From Streptomyces stelliscabiei (GTDB lineage: Bacteria; Actinomycetota; Actinomycetes; Streptomycetales; Streptomycetaceae), in assembly GCF_014873495.1 (NCBI RefSeq), contig NZ_JADBGF010000001.1, forward strand, positions 5,828,001 through 5,892,000: DNA of 64,000 bases, given 5' to 3'. Position numbers and translations under genes: made by a program. The notes under the pieces were generated by a model. That model was given only the letters and a program-made list of their open reading frames with translations, ran no database searches and was not told the origin of the DNA. Positions 17,605 to 25,916 of the stretch are shown here, piece after piece. Position 1 is the first letter of the stretch. Every line of letters starts with the position of its first letter.

Positions 17605-18833
17605 CCTTCGGGCCAGTGGTGGTGGGCCCGCACGGCTTCGTCCCCGCCGGCGGGTGACGTGGCGACGACCGTCTCGTCCCTGACGAAGGACACATCAGGC
17701 AGCGGATAGACGAAGTGCTCCTTCATCACGCCCGCGTACGCGCCCGCATTGAGTACGCCGACCAGGGCGCCCGGCCGGAGTGGGCCACAGCGGTTCTCAC
17801 AGATCGTGCTGCCGAGCCGGTCGACGAACCGCACCGGCGCCCGGGTCTCGCCCTCGGCGAGCGGCTCCAGCCGCTCCACCCGGAACCGATGGCCCGGCGC
17901 CGGGATCAGGTAGTTCGTCGTCGCGTCCAGGATCGCGACCGTGACGCTGCCGCTCGCCCGTACGTCCACCACTCGGCTGAGCAGGGACTCGGCGTCGGCG
18001 ACCAGGAACCGGCCGAGTTCGAGGATGGTGGCGCAGTCGAGATCAGCGTCGATCCGGTCGGCGAGCGCGCGAAACATCGCCGTTGCGCTCTCGTCGTCCA
18101 CCTCCAGCCGGCCGGCCAGCCCGCCGCCCACGTCGACGTAGTCCAGAGCCACGGCAGGATGCCCGGACAATGGAGCCAGCGCGGGTATCAGCCGGTCCAG
18201 GGCGTCGAGGTGAGCGCCGCCGTCGAGCTGGTTGGCCAAGTGATGGAAGCTGACGCCGCCGAGAGTCAGGCCGGACCCCCGGAGCAGGTCCGCGGCCGTC
18301 GGCAGGTCGGCGACGGGAAGCCCGAGGACGCCGTACTTGCCGAGAGTGTCGCTCTCGCCCGGCACGGAACCATTGACGCGGAAACCGATCCGGCCGGCCG
18401 GCGCGTCCGCGCGCCGGGCTCGGAGAAGGCCGTGCAGTTCAGCGAGCGACTCCAGGTTGACTGTGACGCCGGCGTCGACCGCGGCGGCGAGCCCCGCACC
18501 CTCACGGCCCACACCGTTGTAGACGATGTCGGACGGTGCGAACCTCGCGGAGCGGGCCAGGGACATTTCCATCTCGGAGAAGGCGCTGATGCCCGCCCCC
18601 GCCGCACGCACGGCGTCGAGGACCGGCCGGTGGTAGGAGGCCTTCACGGCGTAGGTGACCCGTATGCGGGGGTGCGCCTTCCGGGCCAGGCCCACCCCGT
18701 CGGCGATACGGTCCAGCTCCACCACGGCCGAAGGCGTGGCCGTCGACGGCCACGCCGCTCGGCGCAGTTGCCGTAGGGCCCGGTCGGCCGGCCCGCCCGA
18801 GCCGGTCGGCAGATCAGTCGTGAAGGGGAACAA
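17601..18833 (-). CDS. Fold-type III PLP-dependent decarboxylase (ornithine/diaminopimelate decarboxylase family)
   Basis: A 410-residue protein. Residues 61-66 read YAVKAS with Lys64 as the PLP Schiff-base lysine. Further family marks are FHHLANQ, a glycine-rich DVGGGL phosphate loop, ELGRFLVADA (the usual EPGRyiva), and NAGAYAGVM near the C-terminus. The CGPLCESxD segment of true DAP decarboxylases is altered to STICENRCGPL, so substrate choice is likely different. It probably removes the alpha-carboxylate of an amino acid or amino-acyl intermediate to give an amine. It overlaps the upstream CysRS gene by 20 bases and the Mrp-like gene by four. Confidence 0.83.
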   Translation of the reverse strand: MFPFTTDLPTGSGGPADRALRQLRRAAWPSTATPSAVVELDRIADGVGLARKAHPRIRVTYAVKASYHRPVLDAVRAAGAGISAFSEMEMSLARSARFAPSDIVYNGVGREGAGLAAAVDAGVTVNLESLAELHGLLRARRADAPAGRIGFRVNGSVPGESDTLGKYGVLGLPVADLPTAADLLRGSGLTLGGVSFHHLANQLDGGAHLDALDRLIPALAPLSGHPAVALDYVDVGGGLAGRLEVDDESATAMFRALADRIDADLDCATILELGRFLVADAESLLSRVVDVRASGSVTVAILDATTNYLIPAPGHRFRVERLEPLAEGETRAPVRFVDRLGSTICENRCGPLRPGALVGVLNAGAYAGVMKEHFVYPLPDVSFVRDETVVATSPAGGDEAVRAHHHWPEG

Positions 18834-20268
18834 GCTCGTATCCCTCGGGACCGTCCTGCACGTTGTAGCCGGCCGCCAGGATCTGGTCGCGCAGCTTGTC
18901 GGACTCCTCCCACTGCTTCGCCGAACGGAGCTCCCACCGTTCCTGCGCGAGCCGGACCACCGCGTTGGGGATGTCGGTGGGCTCCTTCGAGGCGGACTTC
19001 AGATCCAGCCCCAGTACCTCGTCGAAGGCCAGGACCAGGCTCAGCTTGGTGGCGTCGTCGACATCGGGATCCCTGGCGAGCTGCCACAACTCGGCGACGG
19101 CGCGCGGCATGTTGAGATCCTCCGCCAGAGCCTCGACAAATCGCGTGAGGTACGGGCTGTCGGGGAGGTCCGGCAGCTCCCCGTCGCCGACGGACTTCTT
19201 CCAAGCGACGACCCGGTGGCGCAGGCGTCGCAGGGCGTTCGCGGCCTGTTCCAGCGCGGTCTGCGAGAACGACAGCGGGCTCCGATAGTGGCTCAGCAGG
19301 ACGAGGTACCGGTATTCGAGCGGATCGAAGCCTTCCTCGACGAGCGTGTCGAGGGTGATCTTGTTGCCCTCGGACTTGCCCATCCTGCGCTCGCCCTCAA
19401 GGGTGAGGAAGGCGCCGTGCATCCACCAACGCGAGAACGGGACACCCGTCGCCGTCTCACTCTGCGCGATCTCGTTGGTGTGGTGGACGGGAATGTGGTC
19501 GATGCCGCCGAGGTGCAGGTCCAGCGACTCGCCCAGGTACTCCATCGCCATCGCCGAGCACTCGATGTGCCAGCCGGGGAAGCCGACACCCCAGGGCGAC
19601 GGCCACTCCATGTCGCGCTTCGGAGCCTCCGGCGGGGAGAACTTCCACAGGGCGAAGTCCGTGGCGTGACGCTTCTCTCCCATCGCCACCCGTTCGCCCG
19701 CGCGCAGGTGTTCACGGGTGTCGTTCGGGGTGAGCTTGCCGTAGTCGGGCACGAAGGAGGTGTCGAAGTACATACCGTCATTGGTCCGGTAGACGACACC
19801 CTTGTCCTCCAGCCGCTGGATCAGCGCGATCTGCTGGGGAATGTGCTCGGTGGCCCGCAGGACCAGATCCATCGGCAGGATGTTCAGCCGGCCGGCGTCC
19901 GCGAAGAAGATCTGCGTGTACTTCTCCGCGACCTCCCACGCGGTGGCCCGCTCGGCGGCCGCCGCCTTCGCCATCTTGTCGTCGCCGCTGTCCGCGTCGC
20001 TGGTCAGGTGGCCCACGTCCGTGATGTTCATGGCCGCCTGAACCGAGTAGCCCGCGAAACGCAGGACCCGGCGGGCGATGTCGGCGAACAGGTAGGTCCG
20101 CATGTTGCCGATGTGCGGGGCGCTGTAGACGGTGGGCCCGCACACGTACATCCGGACCGTTTCGCCGTCGGCAGGAGTGAAGTGCGTGCTGGTGCGCGAC
20201 AGCGTGCTGTAGAGCGAAAGGCCCTGCCTCAGCTGCTCGACGGCCGATGGATTGGTCACGAACATCAT
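18814..20268 (-). CDS. cysS: Cysteinyl-tRNA synthetase (second copy inferred)
   Basis: A 484-residue class I synthetase, full length for CysRS. Visible are zinc ligand Cys43 in YVCGPTVY, the HIGH-type signature PHIGN (51-55), NITDVGH, zinc ligands GWHIECS with GGIDHIPVHHTNE, and the KMSKS loop in the form RMGKSEGN (about 298). The anticodon-binding helical region follows. It should make Cys-tRNA-Cys from cysteine and ATP. Housekeeping cysS in streptomycetes lies elsewhere, so this is probably a dedicated or drug-resistant copy. It is embedded in a coupled biosynthetic-type operon and shares the neighbourhood with a tRNA-Cys gene at 23606. Confidence 0.93.
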   Translation of the reverse strand: MMFVTNPSAVEQLRQGLSLYSTLSRTSTHFTPADGETVRMYVCGPTVYSAPHIGNMRTYLFADIARRVLRFAGYSVQAAMNITDVGHLTSDADSGDDKMAKAAAAERATAWEVAEKYTQIFFADAGRLNILPMDLVLRATEHIPQQIALIQRLEDKGVVYRTNDGMYFDTSFVPDYGKLTPNDTREHLRAGERVAMGEKRHATDFALWKFSPPEAPKRDMEWPSPWGVGFPGWHIECSAMAMEYLGESLDLHLGGIDHIPVHHTNEIAQSETATGVPFSRWWMHGAFLTLEGERRMGKSEGNKITLDTLVEEGFDPLEYRYLVLLSHYRSPLSFSQTALEQAANALRRLRHRVVAWKKSVGDGELPDLPDSPYLTRFVEALAEDLNMPRAVAELWQLARDPDVDDATKLSLVLAFDEVLGLDLKSASKEPTDIPNAVVRLAQERWELRSAKQWEESDKLRDQILAAGYNVQDGPEGYELVPLHD

Positions 20269-21131
20269 TCCTTGGGCAGGAGCGGTACGGAATGGCTGGT
20301 GAAGAGTTCGACCTCGTCCCGCTCCACCCGCTTCTGCAGAAGCATGACGGAGAAGCCGGCGTAACTGAGGTTCTCGTTGAAAAGGCGCATGAAGTAACCC
20401 ATCCGGTCCCGAATCTGTTCCTGCACACCGGGATCGAGGGACGCGAGATGTTCCTTGTCCATCAGGCCGTCGCAGTACCGCTCGACGTCCTGATCGTCGA
20501 TGAGGTCGTAGGCGAAATCGGACTCGTAGTAGAGCTCGAGACCGGGCGCCTTTTCGTAGAATGCGCGCCAGTCGCTCTTGCTCATCACGTCAACAGGCGT
20601 TCCGATGGCGTCGGACACCTGGTCGACGATCTTCTGCGGCGGCCGGCGTCGGTAGTAGATCGGTACGGCGATCACGGTGCCGCCGACCTTGACCACGCGG
20701 GTCACCTCGTCGAGCATCCGGGCTTTGTCGGCCACGAACGAGACCACGTTGCTGACCCAGACCGCGTCGAAGGAAGCATCCTCGACCGCGAGTTCCCGGG
20801 CGTCCTGGACCTGGAACTGCACCCGGTCGGACAGCCCGTGCAACCGGGCGTACGACTCCGCCTCGGCGACCGAATTCGGGTTGACGTCTATGCCCATCAC
20901 CGACGCTCCGGTGAGCAGTGACATATTGACCGAAGTAAATCCGGTGTTGCTCCCGATCTCGAGAACCCGGCTGTCCGATCCGATCCGGGCCTGGACCGCG
21001 ACTTCTTGCACCGTCCGCACGCCACCCGAGGGCCGGTTCCGCTCACGGATCAGGCCGACGAAGCTCGAGTAGTCCATCTCGGACACTGGCCCGACGACCG
21101 GTACAGAGGTATCGGCAGCGGCCTCGACCAC
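20265..21131 (-). CDS. SAM-dependent methyltransferase (class I)
   Basis: A 288-residue protein with motif I VLEIGSNTGFTS (about 56-67), an acidic GIDVNPNSV after strand 2, and FDAVWVSNVVSFV, the standard Rossmann methyltransferase pattern. The open frame extends upstream to 21449, but AAGGAG sits nine bases before a GTG at 21131 and residues before it look non-coding, so GTG 21131 is chosen. It is the first gene of the six-gene minus-strand operon and its stop overlaps the CysRS start by four bases. The methyl acceptor is unknown. Confidence 0.83.
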   Translation of the reverse strand: MVEAAADTSVPVVGPVSEMDYSSFVGLIRERNRPSGGVRTVQEVAVQARIGSDSRVLEIGSNTGFTSVNMSLLTGASVMGIDVNPNSVAEAESYARLHGLSDRVQFQVQDARELAVEDASFDAVWVSNVVSFVADKARMLDEVTRVVKVGGTVIAVPIYYRRRPPQKIVDQVSDAIGTPVDVMSKSDWRAFYEKAPGLELYYESDFAYDLIDDQDVERYCDGLMDKEHLASLDPGVQEQIRDRMGYFMRLFNENLSYAGFSVMLLQKRVERDEVELFTSHSVPLLPKE

Positions 21132-21504
21132 GACGGTGAACTCCTTACGCGTAGGGAAAACTACACTGGCCGGGCGTAAGGCATCCAGGACCCCCGTCCG
21201 GCCGACCGACTCTACGTCAGTTACACCCGTCCATGCTAACCACATGCGATCTGGCCCGACATGCCGGTGCGAGTTTGACGACCCGTCAGGCTCGCTCCCG
21301 GCCCCGGGCCGCCACGGAGTTTCTCGGAGGAGCGACCGCGGGGGGACTGAAGCCGGACCGGAGCGGGAAGCCTTGGCGAGGCCACGGCTCGACTTGCGCC
21401 GGGTGCGGTGATCGCCGCCTTGGTACCGTAGCCGGGGCCCGGCCTCCACATCGGCTGAGCTGCAGCCGCGGCCAGACGATCACATCTGGGCAAGGAAAGG
21501 GAAT
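21132..21504. promoter_or_regulatory. Divergent promoter region of the tRNA-dependent cluster
   Basis: About 370 bases between the divergent methyltransferase operon and the transferase gene. No gene is supported; open frames across it are Arg/Pro-rich shadows. It must contain promoters for both directions. I see an AT-richer patch at 21155-21175 close to the minus-strand start but no confident -10/-35 pair. Confidence 0.45.
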
Positions 21505-22512
21505 GTGCGGGGCATGAGCAATGTCGACATAGTCTGGGGGCGCGGCGATGAGGTCCTCGGTAATCCTTCGTGGGACGAATTCGTCGGCACGACTGGTTCC
21601 ATTTTCCAAGACAGTCGATTTCTCCTGACGTGGTGGCGCGACACCGCCACGAAAAATCCATCCTCACAGTTTCACGCCGCTACTTTCGTGGACGGCGGGG
21701 AAATCATCGGTGTCTGTGCCTTCGAATTGAACGACGGCACTCTGTCTTTTGCCGGTGGACGGGATGTCGTCGACTACATGGGCCCGGCCGTGGCTGACGG
21801 CTGGGAGGATGCCGTGGCCGACGCCGTGGTCCGGCTGGCTTTTGACGAGCCGCGGTGGGAACGCGCGCACCTTGCCGGGCTCCCGGCCGGCGAGCCCCTG
21901 ACCCAGGCGCTGATCGACGCCTTCCGCCGGCGAGCGCCGCAGGCGGAGGTCGGGGTCCAGGACCAGGCGCCCCGCATCCTGTCGGCGCCGGAGGGCTACC
22001 TCGGACTGCTGAATTCCAAGAGACGAGGAGAGGTCCTTCGCAAGCGGAAGCGCCTGGAGGAGGAGATCGGGCCGGTGGAGATGGTCACCTCCACCCCGGA
22101 CACCTGGTCCGGCGCGCTGGAGCAGTTGCTGGCCTGGAAGGCGTCGGCGACGCCGGCGATGAGCGACTTCGTGACGGAGTACGGCGACTTCGTCCGCAAC
22201 CTGGTCAAGGAACTGGCTCCGAAAGACGCCGCGCACGTGGTGGAACTCCGTACACAGGACGACCGCGCCGTCGCCTCCGCGATAGTGCTGACACACCGGC
22301 GCACGAAGTACCTCTACAACATGTCGTACGACGTCTCGACGGTCAGTGCCTCGAGCAACGGGCTCGCTCCGGGAGTCGTCCTCGTCTCCCACCTGGCTGA
22401 GCACACCCTTGCGCAGGGGCTCGTCTTCGACTTCCTCAAGGGCGCGCAGGACTACAAGGTTCGCCTCGGCGGTGTCCCCGAGGACATCGTCACGCTGTCC
22501 TGCACTCGCTGA
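21505..22512 (+). CDS. GNAT-fold acyl/aminoacyl transferase (Acetyltransf_6, CelD/Fem-like)
   Basis: A 335-residue protein. It opens with a Fem-like IFQDSRFLLTWWRD segment, has an LNSKRRGEVLRKRKRLEEE basic helix in the middle, and ends with the family hallmark FDFLKGAQDYKVRLG after a YLYNMSYDV strand. This is the GNAT double-domain fold shared with FemABX enzymes, some of which move amino acids from aminoacyl-tRNA onto small acceptors (for example PacB). With CysRS and tRNA-Cys nearby, a Cys-tRNA-dependent amide-forming role is attractive, but an acyl-CoA donor is equally allowed. AAGGA precedes the GTG at 21505; an ATG at 21514 is the alternative. Its 3' end overlaps the convergent MccF-like gene by 61 bases. 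Confidence 0.78.
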   Translation: MRGMSNVDIVWGRGDEVLGNPSWDEFVGTTGSIFQDSRFLLTWWRDTATKNPSSQFHAATFVDGGEIIGVCAFELNDGTLSFAGGRDVVDYMGPAVADGWEDAVADAVVRLAFDEPRWERAHLAGLPAGEPLTQALIDAFRRRAPQAEVGVQDQAPRILSAPEGYLGLLNSKRRGEVLRKRKRLEEEIGPVEMVTSTPDTWSGALEQLLAWKASATPAMSDFVTEYGDFVRNLVKELAPKDAAHVVELRTQDDRAVASAIVLTHRRTKYLYNMSYDVSTVSASSNGLAPGVVLVSHLAEHTLAQGLVFDFLKGAQDYKVRLGGVPEDIVTLSCTR

Positions 22513-23522
22513 GTCTTCCGCGCCGACACCGCGGTCTCGTCGAGGCGCAGCATCGCCCGGGCGGTGTCCAACGTGGCCATGACGCCGATCGGCACTGTCG
22601 TGATCGGCACGGTGTGGCCGAGGTCGACGTCGGTGAGTGCGGGAAGGCCATGGTCGTCGGCCAGCTCCCGCAGGCACCGGTCCAGTTCGTCCGGCCGGTC
22701 GGCGCTCGGCGTACGGCCGAACACCAGGCCCGCGGCGTCGCGGAAGAACCCGGCCGCGGCGAGCGTGGACAGTTCCCGCCGGATCACCTCCACTTCGGAC
22801 TCGTTCGTCTCGAGAAAGACCAGGCAGTCCGTTGTCCGCGGGCAGAACGGTGTACCGAGCAGGTCCACTACCGTGCTCAGGTGGCCGCCGACCAGCCGTC
22901 CGCGCCCGGCACCGGGCGTCAGGGCACGCCACGGCCCCGCGGGTACCCGAGACCGTGGACGATGGTCCTCCACCTCCCAGCGCGGTGAATGCGCGGATGT
23001 CGCGGTGGGTGGGCGCAGCACCCGGGACCCACCGGGACGCCAGGAAGCCAGCAGGCCATCCGCCGTGTACGGGTCGATGCCGTCGGCATCACCCATCGAC
23101 GGGACGAGGCTGGGGCCGTGGAACGTCACGATGCCCGCACGGGCGTACACCCCGAGCAGCAGGGATGTGATGTCACTGAACCCGCACAGCGGTTTACGGG
23201 CGGCCCGCAACAGGTCGAAGTCGAGGTGGGGGAGCAGCTCGGCGGAGCGCAGGCCGCCGGTCGTACAGAGGATCGCCGAGATCTCCTCGTGCCGACAGCA
23301 CCATGCGATGTCCTCCGCAAGAGCTGCGGGAGTCGGCCGCTCCTTGTCGTCCCACCACGCATGCGGGGCGGGGACCGGCCGAAAACCAAGACCGGTCAGC
23401 ACCTGCAGAGCTCGCGCTGAACGGCGCGGATAGCGGTTCACGGAACTCGATGGTGTGACCAGGCCGATGGCCGAGCCCGGCAGCGGCGCGTACGGCTTCA
23501 CCACTGGTGCGCAGGGATCCAT
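22452..23522 (-). CDS. MccF-like serine carboxypeptidase (LD-carboxypeptidase family S66)
   Basis: A 356-residue protein with the S66 triad: Ser116 in GFSDIT, Glu238 in LVFLETNE and His303 in DLGHTVPI. Residues AILCTTGG form the oxyanion region. The family includes murein LD-carboxypeptidases and MccF, which gives immunity to microcin C by cutting the amide between the peptidyl part and the modified nucleotide. A stand-alone cell-wall role is possible, but placement next to a CysRS copy and an amide-forming enzyme favours self-immunity against an aminoacyl-adenylate-like product. No export signal is seen, which also fits an intracellular MccF. Confidence 0.82.
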   Translation of the reverse strand: MDPCAPVVKPYAPLPGSAIGLVTPSSSVNRYPRRSARALQVLTGLGFRPVPAPHAWWDDKERPTPAALAEDIAWCCRHEEISAILCTTGGLRSAELLPHLDFDLLRAARKPLCGFSDITSLLLGVYARAGIVTFHGPSLVPSMGDADGIDPYTADGLLASWRPGGSRVLRPPTATSAHSPRWEVEDHRPRSRVPAGPWRALTPGAGRGRLVGGHLSTVVDLLGTPFCPRTTDCLVFLETNESEVEVIRRELSTLAAAGFFRDAAGLVFGRTPSADRPDELDRCLRELADDHGLPALTDVDLGHTVPITTVPIGVMATLDTARAMLRLDETAVSARKTQRVQDSVTMSSGTPPRRTL

Positions 23523-23605
23523 CGGTGCACTCTAGCCCCGCCGTTGCCGATGATGATCGGTTAGTATCGTTTTACAGCGCCCGGTGTGACCGGGCGTCAT
23601 GTTGT

Positions 23606-23676
23606 GGTGAAGTGGCCGAGAGGCGAGGCAACGGCCTGCAAAGCCGTGTACACGGGTTCGAATCCCGTCTTCACCT
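23606..23676 (+). tRNA. tRNA-Cys (anticodon GCA)
   Basis: Acceptor GGTGAAG pairs with CTTCACC, discriminator T (U73, the main CysRS identity base), anticodon stem ACGGC/GCCGT around CTGCAAA, T-arm ACGGG/CCCGT with TTCGAAT. No CCA is encoded. TAGTAT at 23562-23567 may be its -10 box. It lies within the cluster between the MccF-like and HPr-kinase-like genes. In streptomycetes the usual tRNA-Cys is grouped with tRNA-Gly/Val genes, which are absent here, so this may be an extra copy. Confidence 0.95.
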
Positions 23677-23821
23677 CTACCCCTTTGGGCTAGACACGGT
23701 GCCTGTTCGACTCCCTGAAGGTTGGCAGATTGATTCACGGCATAGCGGCATGCAAGGCAAGCCAGTTGGCTGCGACACAGTTGACGGCCACTCTGGGACA
23801 GCGCGTCATCGGGAGCCTCGC

Positions 23822-24904
23822 ATGAGTCGGACGTTGTCGATCCGCTTCGCGGCCCAGGAGATCAGCGCGACGGTCCACCCCGATGCCGAGCAGGCCGTCG
23901 CACCGGTGCTCGGCTTCGTGCAGCCGCACTTCTCGGTCGATCCCGTCGACCCCGCCCAGGCGCGGGGCCTGCCCCTCCGGATCTCCTCGCTGGCCGACTG
24001 GACACGCCCGTCCGGCGAGCCGCGGCGGACGATGGTCCGCAAGGGCCGGTCGGACGCCACCCATGTCTGGGGTGACCTCTGGCAGGTCGGCGACCGGACA
24101 GTGATCGAAATCGTGTCGAGCCGAACGGTCTTCGACCTGGCCACAGACGGGTCCGGGCTGCACGTCTACGTCAGCGACACCTCGCGCTATCACCTCTCCG
24201 ACTTCCTGCGGGAGGCCATGTGGGAGCTGGGCGCGGTCGGCGGTGGCACGTTCATCCATGCGGCATCGGTCAGCAACGGGCAGGCGGCGATCGCCCTGGT
24301 CGGTGACAAGGGGGCAGGCAAGACCACGACCGCCCTCGACCTCGTTCGAGGCGGAGCCGACTTCTATTCCGGCGACATCCTCTACGCGACCACCGACGCC
24401 CGTCAGGTGTACAGCTTCCCCGACTACCCGGGGGTGTGCTGGGGCACCATCCGCGCCAACCCGGAACTGCTGAAGGTCACCGAGGAGTTGGGCCTGGAGC
24501 AGTCGCCGGACGACGGCGCCAAGGTTCTCCTGCCGTATGACATCTACTGGACCGCGCTCGGCGTCCGGAAATCCGCGCCACCCCTCCCGCTGGGCGCGAT
24601 CCTCATCGCCAACGTCTCCGCTCCCGGCCCCGCCCGGATAGAGCCGGCCGAGCCGCGATGGGACCTGTTGGAGACGCTGGAGCGGCGGGGCAGCGACCCC
24701 GGCGAGGGCTGGGAACCGTTCCTCGACGAGGCGGGTCGCCGCTACGCACGCTCCGGCAGCGAGCCGCGCACCAGCCCACTGCGTCCGGACGTGGCGTGGT
24801 ACACCAGGCTGGGCCGGGGTCGCCCGTCGCCGGAGGAGATCACCGGGCTCCTCGACAAGACCAGGTCGGCCGCTGTGCCGGAGGACCATGATGGCCGGTC
24901 TTGA
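23822..24904 (+). CDS. HPr-kinase-like P-loop protein
   Basis: A 360-residue protein. The N-terminal half is beta-rich and unassigned. The C-terminal half has FIHAASV, then Walker A GDKGAGKTT (161-169), an FYSGDILYA strand and a YSFPDYPG loop, matching the HprK/P C-terminal kinase core (lHaa...G.sGsGKSt...DD). Related proteins occur in bacteria lacking HPr regulation and in modified-peptide clusters, where they phosphorylate serine or small molecules. GGGAG sits six bases before ATG 23822. The longer open frame begins upstream of the tRNA and is not credible. Its stop overlaps the next start by 17 bases. Confidence 0.75.
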   Translation: MSRTLSIRFAAQEISATVHPDAEQAVAPVLGFVQPHFSVDPVDPAQARGLPLRISSLADWTRPSGEPRRTMVRKGRSDATHVWGDLWQVGDRTVIEIVSSRTVFDLATDGSGLHVYVSDTSRYHLSDFLREAMWELGAVGGGTFIHAASVSNGQAAIALVGDKGAGKTTTALDLVRGGADFYSGDILYATTDARQVYSFPDYPGVCWGTIRANPELLKVTEELGLEQSPDDGAKVLLPYDIYWTALGVRKSAPPLPLGAILIANVSAPGPARIEPAEPRWDLLETLERRGSDPGEGWEPFLDEAGRRYARSGSEPRTSPLRPDVAWYTRLGRGRPSPEEITGLLDKTRSAAVPEDHDGRS

Positions 24905-25730
24905 GCCGTATCACGACGCACTGCTGAGCGCGATCACGGACGACGGTACGGGCAACTGGCTGAATATCCTCGCTGCGAACGGCTTCCGGATCCAACCGCA
25001 CGCCAAAGGCGTGGAGTTCGAGATCAAGTACGCGCCGCAGCGGTCCGGAGCCCATGGTGAGCTGGGGGAATACGCACGGAACCTGCTCTCGCCGGACGGT
25101 CTGCCGGACGGTGTGATCTCTCCGGCGTGGCTTGTGTTCCGGGCTACCACTGCCGAGTACTGGCTGCTGGACGGCGTCGAGTTCAAAGTCCAGCGCATGA
25201 CCGACGACGCGGATGATCTGCGGCGCAGAGCGCAGCAGATCTCCCGGGAGCCGGCGACTGGCACGGCGCTCGTCCAGGATTACCGCAGCAAGGGCGTCCT
25301 GCGGAAGGCGCACCAGATCTTCCGGGAGCCCGACTCCGGCACGCCCCTTGTCCAGTCGACCGAGGATTTCCTCACGGACCCGGATCAGATCACGGCCGCC
25401 CTCGCGGCCTTCGACAGCAGTGTCGGAGTCGTGCACATGACCCGGGCGAAAGGTCACTACGTCCATCTCGCCGACGGGATCGTGTTCAACGTCGTCGAGT
25501 CCCGCTGCAAGATCGGTGGCGCCGAGCAGATCCAGCTGGAGTTGGAGTACGGCGCGCACATCCATCACGAGTCGGGGGAACCGGCCGCGGAGTGCGGGCC
25601 GGCCGAACTCCGAGCCAGCCTGTGGAACCTGCACCATCTCCTGAAGCCACGGCTCGACGGGGCAGGCCTGGCCACCACCGTCGAGCGCAAGCGCGACTTC
25701 GTCCAAGCCACCCGCGACAAGCACACCTGA
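24888..25730 (+). CDS. CYTH-like (triphosphate tunnel) protein of unknown function
   Basis: A 280-residue protein with no signal peptide. An ExExK motif (EFEIK, residues 43-47) opens the protein core, and later strands alternate charged and hydrophobic residues (ESRCKIGG, IQLELEYGAHI), which is the pattern of CYTH/triphosphate tunnel metalloenzymes that hydrolyse or transfer triphosphates or cyclise nucleotides. The middle contains a near-duplicate of ISREPATGTALVQ and IFREPDSGTPLVQ. The match is by motif only. It is translationally coupled to the HPr-kinase-like gene, so both probably act on the same phosphorylated compound. Confidence 0.5.
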   Translation: MMAGLEPYHDALLSAITDDGTGNWLNILAANGFRIQPHAKGVEFEIKYAPQRSGAHGELGEYARNLLSPDGLPDGVISPAWLVFRATTAEYWLLDGVEFKVQRMTDDADDLRRRAQQISREPATGTALVQDYRSKGVLRKAHQIFREPDSGTPLVQSTEDFLTDPDQITAALAAFDSSVGVVHMTRAKGHYVHLADGIVFNVVESRCKIGGAEQIQLELEYGAHIHHESGEPAAECGPAELRASLWNLHHLLKPRLDGAGLATTVERKRDFVQATRDKHT

Positions 25731-25916
25731 TGTCCATCAGGCTCTCGCCCCCGCGTGACCCCGGTACCGGGCCGCTGACCTTCGAGCCTCGCGGGCAGAG
25801 CCGGACGGCGGGGTGATCCCGGAGTTCTCGTTGCTGACTCCGCTGATGATCCGTCAAGGTGGAATACTCGCTCTCCGAGGGCTTTGACCGGTGCTGCACG
25901 AGGGAGGGAAGCGAAG

